A stretch of 13,163 nucleotides of DNA from JACQCV01 sp964634555 (GTDB taxonomy: Bacteria > Patescibacteriota > Minisyncoccia > Phycocordibacterales > UBA12445): contig CAZWJJ010000021.1 in the NCBI GenBank assembly GCA_964634555.1, forward strand, positions 1-13,163, in the 5' to 3' direction. Both the position numbers and the translations under genes were made by a program. The notes beneath the pieces are model-generated. The model did not search any database, was not told where the DNA came from, and saw only the letters and a program-made list of their open reading frames with translations. Shown here piece after piece: positions 1-5,865 of the stretch (the stretch's first letter is position 1; every line of letters begins with the position of its first letter).

Positions 1-2
1 CT

Positions 3-25
3 GGGCTAATTTGCCCGTTTTCGTT
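3..25 (+). terminator. possible terminator at window edge
   Basis: GGGC (3-6) can pair with GCCC (13-16) around a TAATTT loop, followed by two T4 runs interrupted by CG. The stem is only 4 bp and may extend into sequence upstream of the window, so it is a weak candidate for the end of an upstream transcript. Confidence 0.25.
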
Positions 26-59
26 TTCCTCTAATCCGAGGAGGAGCCATGGCCTGTGT

Positions 60-107
60 GGTCATAGCGAGGAATGGCCTAGTTTTAAGCCGCTTTTCGC
101 TATGACC
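60..107. repeat. inverted repeat, diverged member of the palindromic repeat family
   Basis: GGTCATAGCGA (60-70) is the exact reverse complement of TCGCTATGACC (97-107), an 11-bp stem around a 26-nt loop. The left arm continues as GGAATGG, matching the start of the repeat family seen at 221, 1803 and 9763 with one substitution (CATAGCG for CATTGCG). It therefore looks like a forward/reverse pair of that family whose inner parts have decayed. Confidence 0.6.
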
Positions 108-220
108 AATCGCAAGTCTTATCAAAGAACTATATCGTATATCATACACCTAAATACTAGATTTGTCAAATAACATTGCAGAATATTTTTTTTAATCAAA
201 TTTCTTCATAGCACCCGGGG

Positions 221-327
221 GTCATTGCGAGGAATGGAATGACGAAGCAATCTCTTTTCGTAACAATGACCTATTCTCTTTTTGTGGCGTTAGCAATATA
301 GATTGCTTCGTTAATGCTAGCAATGAC
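221..327. repeat. palindromic repeat pair, forward then reverse
   Basis: A forward copy lies at 221-254 (begins GTCATTGCGAGGAATGG, ends GACGAAGCAATCTC). A reverse-oriented, more diverged copy lies at 300-327 (begins AGATTGCTTCG, ends AGCAATGAC). The outer and inner segments are complementary, so a transcript could fold into a long hairpin. The pair lies upstream of the LysM/M23 gene and its predicted promoter. Confidence 0.8.
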
Positions 328-370
328 AGGCTTAGACACACAGCTCGGAATGGCGATAATCCATTTTGCT

Positions 371-399
371 TTGACTTTGGGTTAAAAAACGGCTACTAT
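371..399 (+). promoter_or_regulatory. predicted promoter of the LysM/M23 gene
   Basis: TTGACT (371-376, five of six consensus bases) is followed after exactly 17 nt by TACTAT (394-399, four of six). The expected start is near 406, giving a leader of about 120 nt before the TTG start at 528. No other start region in the gap is as good. Confidence 0.5.
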
Positions 400-527
400 T
401 AAAGTAGCTGAATCGCCGAATTACAGATAATAAATGGCTCTAAATAAGGCTATTTTACGGAAATTCCAAAAAACCTTTATTTTCTAGACCTATTTTTACT
501 AAGTTTAAAATCGCCTGCCGGTCAGCG

Positions 528-1652
528 TTGATCCGTTTGGCTAGTATACCTCTATTTATAAGGCTTTTTACACAAAGTCTTGTTCTAGCTATATTGTTAA
601 TTTTTTGTTTAGACGGTCAAAGGGCCGAAGCAAGCCTTGGTTCAATGGTCTCTTCCCTCTTTACAAACACTTCCCAAGCTGCTGATATTTCCATCAATAT
701 TCCACCGGTGCGGACGGTTAGTTCTCAAAATGTCGCTTTGCTCATAGCGACAGTAAACACCGAAAATCCGACTTCGACAATGCCGACTGATGCCATTGAT
801 CTAAATATTGTTAGCAATTCAGCTTTGATGCCTGATGCTGGGCCACTTGGTACGATAGCCGATATTGAAGAATCAGATGCAGGTACAGATACGATTAGTG
901 TTTATACAGTTAGAAGCGGCGATACAATTCAAAAGATAGCTAAGATGTTTGGTGTTTCGGTTAACACCATTATCTGGGGTAACGATTTGAAGGGGGCAAA
1001 AGATATAAAAATTGGCCAAGATCTGGTTATTTTGCCGGTAAGTGGAATTCAATACACAATTAAGAAGGGTGATACAGTGGCGAGTATTGCTAAAAAATAT
1101 GGCGGAGATCCGGATGAAATTATCAGTTTTAATAATCTCGATAGAAATCAGAAGCTAGTGGCCGGTGATGAAATTATTATTCCAAATGGCGAGATCAGAG
1201 CTGTACCGTCTATAAATACCAAAATTCATGTTATTTCAACCCTCATTAAAACTTACATCAACGAAGCCATCGATTCATTTTCATATTATATTCATCCTAT
1301 TTTGCATGGCCGTGTAACCCAAGGCTTGCACGGGAAAAATGGCGTAGATATTGCGCCTGATTGCCATTGTTCCGGTAAAGAAGCATTGTTGGCCGCCGCC
1401 GCCGGAAATGTAATTGTGGCTAAGGCCGGTGGCTGGAATGGCGGGTACGGAAATTATGTTGTTATTTCTCACCCGAATGGAACACAGACTCTTTATGGCC
1501 ACATGTACTCAGTGTCAGTTCATTCCGGTGATCAGGTTGAACAGGGTCAGCAGATCGGTATTTTAGGTTCGTCGGGGAATTCTACCGGCCCGCATGTGCA
1601 TTTTGAAATTCGAGGCGCGACGAATCCTTTTAATCAATTGGGGTCGTTTTAA
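528..1652 (+). CDS. secreted LysM-domain M23 family metallopeptidase
   Basis: Predicted cell-wall peptidase that would bind peptidoglycan through two LysM domains and cut cross-bridge or stem peptides with a zinc-dependent LytM/M23 domain outside the membrane. The 374-residue product has a hydrophobic N-terminal signal segment (about residues 8-28, a possible cleavage after AEA at 33-35), a low-complexity linker, LysM domains at about 125-169 and 175-218, and an M23 domain at about 258-365. The expected metal ligands are present: H268 and D274 in HGKNGVD, and H358 in HVH (356-358). H325 in YGH is the likely catalytic base, so it is probably active. The start is TTG at 528. No clear Shine-Dalgarno site precedes it, and TTG at 537 is an alternative; either keeps the signal sequence. 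The gene stands alone and converges on the comM-like gene. Family assignment is firm; the exact bond cut is unknown. Confidence 0.93.
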   Translation: MIRLASIPLFIRLFTQSLVLAILLIFCLDGQRAEASLGSMVSSLFTNTSQAADISINIPPVRTVSSQNVALLIATVNTENPTSTMPTDAIDLNIVSNSALMPDAGPLGTIADIEESDAGTDTISVYTVRSGDTIQKIAKMFGVSVNTIIWGNDLKGAKDIKIGQDLVILPVSGIQYTIKKGDTVASIAKKYGGDPDEIISFNNLDRNQKLVAGDEIIIPNGEIRAVPSINTKIHVISTLIKTYINEAIDSFSYYIHPILHGRVTQGLHGKNGVDIAPDCHCSGKEALLAAAAGNVIVAKAGGWNGGYGNYVVISHPNGTQTLYGHMYSVSVHSGDQVEQGQQIGILGSSGNSTGPHVHFEIRGATNPFNQLGSF

Positions 1653-1674
1653 CAAACTATTGCCGTTGCTTGTT

Positions 1675-1874
1675 GAGATTGTTTCGTTGCGCAGGCTCCT
1701 AGCAATGACAGTGGTGCTTTGGCGAGATTACTTCGTTCCATTCACAGTGACACCAGCCATGTGGCAGTAATACCCAGGGGCAGTAATGGCGGCACCCAGA
1801 TTGTCATTGCGAGGAATGAAATGACGAAGCAATCTCTTTGTTTGTTCAGGGTGATTTGTGGGGCTTGCAATGAC
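1675..1874. repeat. palindromic repeat cluster between convergent genes
   Basis: At least three copies fill the spacer after the peptidase gene. A reverse copy lies at 1675-1709 (GAGATTG...AGCAATGAC), a strongly decayed reverse copy at 1724-1751 (GAGATTACTTCGTTCCATTC...), and a well-preserved forward copy at 1803-1837. A fragment GCTTGCAATGAC at 1863-1874 looks like the remaining end of a reverse partner. No ordinary hairpin-plus-T terminator is seen here, so the repeats may be the only 3'-end structures between the two convergent genes. Confidence 0.75.
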
Positions 1875-1889
1875 ATCAGTGAACGGATT

Positions 1890-3437
1890 TTAAAAATTTA
1901 CCCTCGGCCGGTACTGGATCGCCTCAAGGATATGATTTTCGGAAATATTATCACTTCCCTCTAGGTCGGCTATTGTGCGGGCTAATTTTATAATTCGATG
2001 GTAGGCGCGAGCTGAGAGGCTTAGGCGTTCAGCAGACGAGGTTAAAAGTGTCGAGGATTTAGGATTAAGTGGTGCGAATCTTTTCAAATCTTTTACACCG
2101 ATGTCACTATTGGTATTTAGATTAGGTGAGTTTTTGAAGCGATTTTTTTGTATTTCTCGGGCCGCGATCACTCTTTTTTTAATGAGGGCTGAATTTTCGG
2201 CTGCGATCTTATCTTCAGTCAGTTTACTATAATTTACTTGTGGCACTTCAACCCAAATATCAATTCGATCAATGATTGGCCCGGAGATTTTTCTTTGATA
2301 ATTGGCCAGGGTGTTTTGACTACAGATGCATTCTTTAGTTGGATTCCCTTTATTGCCGCAAGGGCAAGGATTCATGGCGGCTACTAGAATAAAATTAGCC
2401 GGAAAAGCTACTGAACCTTTAGCGCGCGAAACGTGAATGATACGATCTTCAAGCGGTTGGCGCAGAGATTCTATAACGCGCTTGTCAAATTCTGGAAATT
2501 CATCCAGAAAAAGTACTCCACGATGAGCCAAGGTTATCTCTCCGGGTTTTGGCCAAGCGCCGCCACCAACTAATGCCACGTAAGATGATGTATGATGAGG
2601 AGAACGAAACGGCGGAATGGTTATTAGATCAGCGCTTAAAATTCCCGCGACGGAATAGATAGCAGTTGTTTCTAAAATATGATCGAAGGATAAAGGAGGT
2701 AAAATTCCGGGAATGGCCTTGGCGAGCATTGTTTTACCGGTTCCAGGCGGGCCGAACATGGCTAGGTTGTGTCCTCCAGCCGCTGCAATTTCGAGTCCCC
2801 TTTTGGCCGACTCTTGCCCGCGAATATCTTCCATGTCGATGGCAGTTTCGCCAGTTTTATACTCGATTTCTGTTTTTGGCTGTTTAGATTTTTTTATTTG
2901 AGGTAGGCTTTCTGGATCAATCTTTTTATTTATATGCGATGCAACATCTCGCAGGTTTTCAAAGCCGTAAATATCTATACCATCAATCAAAGCTGCCTCG
3001 CGTGCATTGGCGGCCGGCAGATAAATTTCTCTGAAGCCTGCCCGCTTGGCCTCTTGTACAATAGCCAAAACCCCTTTGATCGGTCGAAGTTCTCCTGAAA
3101 GTGCTAATTCTCCTAAGAAGAGTTTTTGATTCGGATCGAAGGAGATAATTCCGCCGGCTACCAGTTGGCTAATGGCAATAGCCAAATCAAAAACCGGCCC
3201 TTCTTTTTTAATGTCGGCCGGTGCCAATGAAACGACTATTTTTCTGTTGCCCTGCAGAGGTGATTTTATCTGAGAGTTTTTGATAGCGGCTCCGATCCGA
3301 TCCTTAGCTTCATCTATGGCCTTATCGGGCAGTCCGACAATGGTGAAAGATTTCATACCCTTGCCAATATCAGCTTCAACTTCAATGATGGTGGCTCGCA
3401 ATAGGGCGACTTGGGCTGAGAAAATTTTAGAGATCAT
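1890..3437 (-). CDS. comM: ComM/YifB-family Mg-chelatase-like AAA+ ATPase
   Basis: Member of the YifB/ComM family. ComM of naturally competent bacteria is a hexameric helicase that helps branch migration when incoming single-stranded DNA recombines. The 515-residue product is full length. An N-terminal ChlI-like domain (about 1-170, with FTIVGLPDKA and the SGELRPIKG stretch) precedes the AAA+ core: Walker A GPPGTGKT at 229-236, SPHHTSS at 279-285, Walker B LFLDE at 309-313, MNPCPCG at 355-361 and DRIDI at 390-394. The cysteines at 358, 360, 370 and 372 resemble a small metal site. The C-terminal Mg-chelatase domain has SARAYHRIIKLARTIADLEG at 475-494. It is the last gene of the minus-strand block, 73 bp after the DksA-like gene. 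TAGGAT (3444-3449) lies 6 nt before the ATG with TCGACA 16 nt further upstream, suggesting its own promoter; AGGA within that box could instead act as a ribosome site. Family certain, competence role inferred. Confidence 0.93.
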   Translation of the reverse strand: MISKIFSAQVALLRATIIEVEADIGKGMKSFTIVGLPDKAIDEAKDRIGAAIKNSQIKSPLQGNRKIVVSLAPADIKKEGPVFDLAIAISQLVAGGIISFDPNQKLFLGELALSGELRPIKGVLAIVQEAKRAGFREIYLPAANAREAALIDGIDIYGFENLRDVASHINKKIDPESLPQIKKSKQPKTEIEYKTGETAIDMEDIRGQESAKRGLEIAAAGGHNLAMFGPPGTGKTMLAKAIPGILPPLSFDHILETTAIYSVAGILSADLITIPPFRSPHHTSSYVALVGGGAWPKPGEITLAHRGVLFLDEFPEFDKRVIESLRQPLEDRIIHVSRAKGSVAFPANFILVAAMNPCPCGNKGNPTKECICSQNTLANYQRKISGPIIDRIDIWVEVPQVNYSKLTEDKIAAENSALIKKRVIAAREIQKNRFKNSPNLNTNSDIGVKDLKRFAPLNPKSSTLLTSSAERLSLSARAYHRIIKLARTIADLEGSDNISENHILEAIQYRPRVNF

Positions 3438-3443
3438 TCTGTG

Positions 3444-3471
3444 ATCCTAACAAAAAACTTTACCTTGTCGA
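3444..3471 (-). promoter_or_regulatory. predicted promoter directly upstream of the comM-like gene
   Basis: Read on the minus strand: TCGACA (3466-3471, five of six -35 bases), a 16-nt spacer, an extended -10 TG and TAGGAT (3444-3449). Only 6 nt separate the -10 from the ATG, which would give a leaderless mRNA. The AGGA inside the box is 7 nt from the ATG and could alternatively be a Shine-Dalgarno site. Confidence 0.45.
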
Positions 3472-3510
3472 TATTGCGGCAAGTAAACAACCGTGTGATG
3501 AAAATGAAAT

Positions 3511-3885
3511 CTATTCGATGTGGGCAATGCAGGTCGTCGCCGCGGGATTGGCCTCGAGTCTTTCTGGCTCGATATCATGAGAAGTTCCATCAACTGTGCA
3601 TTTGCCGTAGTTGCCATCAGCGACAGCCTTGAGTGCATCTTTGACATTATTTAATCGTTTTTCTAAAACATCATTTAGAGAATATCTTTCTTGATATTCC
3701 TCGATCTCTTCTGCTGCATCAAGAAAGTCTGGTTCGATCTTTTCGTCGAGGTCTTTTTCCGGATAGACTGCTTGCCAATCGCGCGAATCTTTAGGATTTT
3801 TTATGCTTGTTGTCTTGAGTTCATCCTCTAATTTCTTTTTTTCATCCTCGAGTTTTTTTCTAAAGTAGTTTAAATCTATTTTCAT
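3511..3885 (-). CDS. DksA/TraR-type zinc-finger protein with incomplete cysteine set
   Basis: Probable RNA-polymerase secondary-channel regulator of the DksA/TraR family. Such proteins adjust initiation at selected promoters, often together with ppGpp. The 124-residue product has a charged N-terminal helical part (1-30), a central helical hairpin region (about 55-90), and the family C-terminal pattern YGKC (93-96), IEPERLEANPAATTC (105-119). The usual four cysteines are not all present: C96 and C119 remain, the second position of the first pair is D99, and the last is H122; H103 lies between. Metal binding would need Asp/His ligands or may be lost. The gene follows the membrane coiled-coil gene by 39 bp. 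A -10-like TAAAAT sits 7 nt before the ATG, with no Shine-Dalgarno site. Family assignment is good; activity on RNA polymerase is inferred. Confidence 0.85.
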   Translation of the reverse strand: MKIDLNYFRKKLEDEKKKLEDELKTTSIKNPKDSRDWQAVYPEKDLDEKIEPDFLDAAEEIEEYQERYSLNDVLEKRLNNVKDALKAVADGNYGKCTVDGTSHDIEPERLEANPAATTCIAHIE

Positions 3886-3892
3886 AACGATA

Positions 3893-3920
3893 ATTTTAGC
3901 AAATTAGTACTGAAACGCAA
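3893..3920 (-). promoter_or_regulatory. predicted promoter of the DksA-like gene, leaderless spacing
   Basis: Minus strand: TTGCGT (3915-3920), a 16-nt spacer ending in TGC, then TAAAAT (3893-3898, an extended -10). Exactly 7 nt follow before the ATG, so the start site would coincide with the start codon. The same TTTGCGTTT and TGCTA..AT words precede rpsO. Confidence 0.45.
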
Positions 3921-3924
3921 ACAG

Positions 3925-5235
3925 TTATTGTGAGATCGGTGTCGGGGTGTTAAATCTATTAAGGGCTTCGGTGAAGGCAGGTCTGCTTCCGGCAATAATG
4001 ATTGTTTTACTGTCGTCGAGAATGCCATAAACAATCCTGATTGTTCCTTCAGCGTCTTTAAGTATTCTTGTATCAATATTTTTTACTAGTAGATCTTCGA
4101 ATGGTTTTGCATATAAAGCTGGATCGGGCTTGAGCGAAGTTAAGGTTTGATAGAGATCTTGGGCCATTGTTTTGCTGTCCCACTCTAAAAGTCCAGCCCA
4201 GGCTTTGTCATAAGTGTCTGTTTTTACAACTATAAAGCCGGCATTTTCCGCCGAAGAAAGTATGCCGAACATATATCCAGGCCCCAATGTTCTCAAGAAG
4301 CCATCTGGTGGGGTGGCGCCGATTATATTAAAAAAGTCATTTGAATTGATTGGAGTAGAGAGTCCGTTAGTGCCTTTTTTGGTAAAAACATAATTTTCCA
4401 CGGCACCCAAGCGGAGGTCTGGAGGATTGCGAACCTCGTTTTTTATTCTGTTGCTAAGATCATCGGAGGTGATATTTGTTACGTTCAAGGTTTTTGTAGT
4501 ATCTGAAAATATTAGTGAGGGTAAAACTACACTGTTTCGGCCGGGCAATATGCCGATTGGAGTTGCTGAGTAATAAAAAAAATAGATATATGTGCCTATG
4601 CCAGTACCGAGTAAAATTAAGACAAGCGAAATAGCAATAACTGTCAGATTTTTCCCTGATGATAGCGAGCTATTTTCTTGTCTTTGTCTGCGACGTTCCT
4701 CTTCTTTGATCGCAATGCCAACAAGCGAGAGATTTTGAGTTTTAATTAGATTTTCTTGATCGGCCTTAAGTGTTCGGATTGTTGTTAATCCGGCGGTGTT
4801 TTCTTTTACCTCCTCGACTTGCTTTTTTAGCTCTTGGGAAATTTTTTCTCGATTTAGTCGGATTTTTTCAGTCTGTTCGGCTTTTTCTTTTTCAATCCTC
4901 TCTCTTTCAAACTGCTCCTTTCTTTTTCGCTCTTCCTCCATTTTGGCTAATTCTATTGTCTCGCGCTCTTTTCTGGCAGCTTCTTCCCTCTTTTTTCTTC
5001 TTTCATCTCCTTCCATGGCTATTTGCGCCTGGAGTCGCATTTCAGCGATTTTTATTGAGTCTTGAGGATTTTTTTGCGGGACAGGTTTTATTAAATTAGA
5101 TGAATTAATATCCGGGGTTGAGATTTGAGATGCAGGTGAAGGGGCCGGTGGTATTGGTATGGCCTTAAATAGGCCGCTAGACATAGCCTTAGCGGCCTCT
5201 TCTTTTTTTGCAGTTAATAGTGGATCTTCGGGCAT
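3925..5235 (-). CDS. coiled-coil single-pass membrane protein, unknown function
   Basis: Not recognised as a named family. The 436-residue product has a proline-rich N-terminal segment (25-55), a long highly charged Glu/Lys/Arg coiled coil (about 60-145), a second charged patch (175-188), one strong membrane helix (about 197-222), and a 210-residue C-terminal globular domain. That domain is probably outside the membrane, since the charged half flanks the helix on the other side. It contains a hydrophobic motif FIVVKTDTYDKAWAGLLEW (334-352). The start lies 5 bp after the stop of the upstream coiled-coil gene, with no good ribosome site, so translational coupling is likely. Residues 72-91 (IAMEGDERRKKREEAARKER) match a segment of that neighbour. 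The topology suggests a cytoplasmic stalk tethered to the membrane with an external sensing or adhesive domain; this is inference. Confidence 0.85.
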   Translation of the reverse strand: MPEDPLLTAKKEEAAKAMSSGLFKAIPIPPAPSPASQISTPDINSSNLIKPVPQKNPQDSIKIAEMRLQAQIAMEGDERRKKREEAARKERETIELAKMEEERKRKEQFERERIEKEKAEQTEKIRLNREKISQELKKQVEEVKENTAGLTTIRTLKADQENLIKTQNLSLVGIAIKEEERRRQRQENSSLSSGKNLTVIAISLVLILLGTGIGTYIYFFYYSATPIGILPGRNSVVLPSLIFSDTTKTLNVTNITSDDLSNRIKNEVRNPPDLRLGAVENYVFTKKGTNGLSTPINSNDFFNIIGATPPDGFLRTLGPGYMFGILSSAENAGFIVVKTDTYDKAWAGLLEWDSKTMAQDLYQTLTSLKPDPALYAKPFEDLLVKNIDTRILKDAEGTIRIVYGILDDSKTIIIAGSRPAFTEALNRFNTPTPISQ

Positions 5236-5240
5236 TTATA

Positions 5241-5816
5241 TTAACTCGAATATACCGACATATTTTTCTTCACTTCTTCAATTTTTTGCTGAACAGTTTC
5301 CTCTTCACCAAGAAGCTGTTGATATTTTTCAGAGTTCGTTTTAATTATATCATTAACCTTGCCGATTTCATCCTCCAATAACCAGCGCTCCTTTTCAACA
5401 GCTCGCCTCCGGTCATCTGCTTCCCAGCGCTTTTTTTCTATTGCTTGTTTTTCCCTTGGATCTTGGGTGCTTCTTTCTTGCGCCTCAATATCACCCTCTT
5501 CTTTTTCTATCTTTATTTCATTTGCTACGACAGGCCCCAGAGACTTGTCTATCGGCGCTTTTTTTTCATTGAGATCAACCCAGTTTAGTTCGAGTCTTTC
5601 CTTTTCCACCGCTATTTCGGATTTTCTTTTTTCTAATTGGTCAAGATTGGCCTGGAGTTTCTTTTTTAATTCGTCTTCCTGCTGTTTTCTTTCCAGGGCT
5701 TCTCTGTGTTTTCGGCCCTCTTCGCCTTCCATAGCCAGCATTGCCTCCTTTTTCTTTTCGGCAATTTCTGCCTCAGTTGGGGCCGGCATTGAAGATGTCG
5801 TTTGTGGTTCGTCCAT
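5241..5816 (-). CDS. soluble charged coiled-coil protein, unknown function
   Basis: A 191-residue protein dominated by Lys/Glu/Arg heptad-like sequence from about 15 to 183, with no signal peptide or membrane segment, so cytoplasmic. No named family is recognised. Residues 27-46 (LAMEGEEGRKHREALERKQQ) closely match residues 72-91 of the next gene's product, which starts 5 bp downstream. The two are thus linked by position and by sequence and may form a hetero-oligomeric coiled coil. Upstream on the minus strand a perfect TATAAT (5824-5829) sits 7 nt before the ATG with no Shine-Dalgarno site, so this gene probably opens a separate transcription unit after pnp. Similarity to other long coiled coils would be uninformative. 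Confidence 0.85.
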   Translation of the reverse strand: MDEPQTTSSMPAPTEAEIAEKKKEAMLAMEGEEGRKHREALERKQQEDELKKKLQANLDQLEKRKSEIAVEKERLELNWVDLNEKKAPIDKSLGPVVANEIKIEKEEGDIEAQERSTQDPREKQAIEKKRWEADDRRRAVEKERWLLEDEIGKVNDIIKTNSEKYQQLLGEEETVQQKIEEVKKNMSVYSS

Positions 5817-5823
5817 GTCGAAT

Positions 5824-5829
5824 ATTATA
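5824..5829 (-). promoter_or_regulatory. -10 box for the coiled-coil gene pair
   Basis: A consensus TATAAT on the minus strand ends 7 nt before the ATG at 5816, inside the 49-bp gap after pnp. No good -35 was found at 16-18 nt. The spacing would make the transcript leaderless. The gap is AT-rich, so chance occurrence is possible. Confidence 0.45.
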
Positions 5830-5865
5830 ACCTAGAAATTATATAAGAGAATAGAGGGGAATTTT

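Larger units (their letters stand above)
108..527. other. non-coding region before the LysM/M23 gene
   Basis: No convincing gene was seen on either strand. The stretch holds a repeat pair (221-327) and a promoter-like site (371-399). GCTACT (392-397) and AGTAGC (403-408) form a small inverted repeat over the -10 and expected start-site region, which could be an operator or chance. The rest is AT-rich without recognisable signals. Confidence 0.5.

Noticed and set aside
49..105. 18-codon reading frame after a GAGGAGG ribosome-like site
   Set aside because: The frame runs through the diverged palindromic repeat (60-107), so its codons are dictated by the repeat, and no promoter is evident. A leader peptide cannot be excluded but is unsupported.
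1719..1964. 81-codon frame on the plus strand
   Set aside because: It is built from repeat copies and then runs antisense into the 3' end of the comM-like gene; the translation resembles repeat-derived sequence only.
2666..2901. Two plus-strand frames opposite the comM-like gene
   Set aside because: Antisense shadows of the conserved ATPase core, with no ribosome site or family match.
3882..4076. 64-codon minus-strand frame overlapping the end of the membrane coiled-coil gene
   Set aside because: Out of frame with and inside the longer gene; no coding signature.
4770..5099. Hydrophobic plus-strand frames opposite the coiled-coil region
   Set aside because: Antisense of Glu/Lys-rich codons gives Phe/Leu-rich translations that mimic membrane proteins; an artefact.
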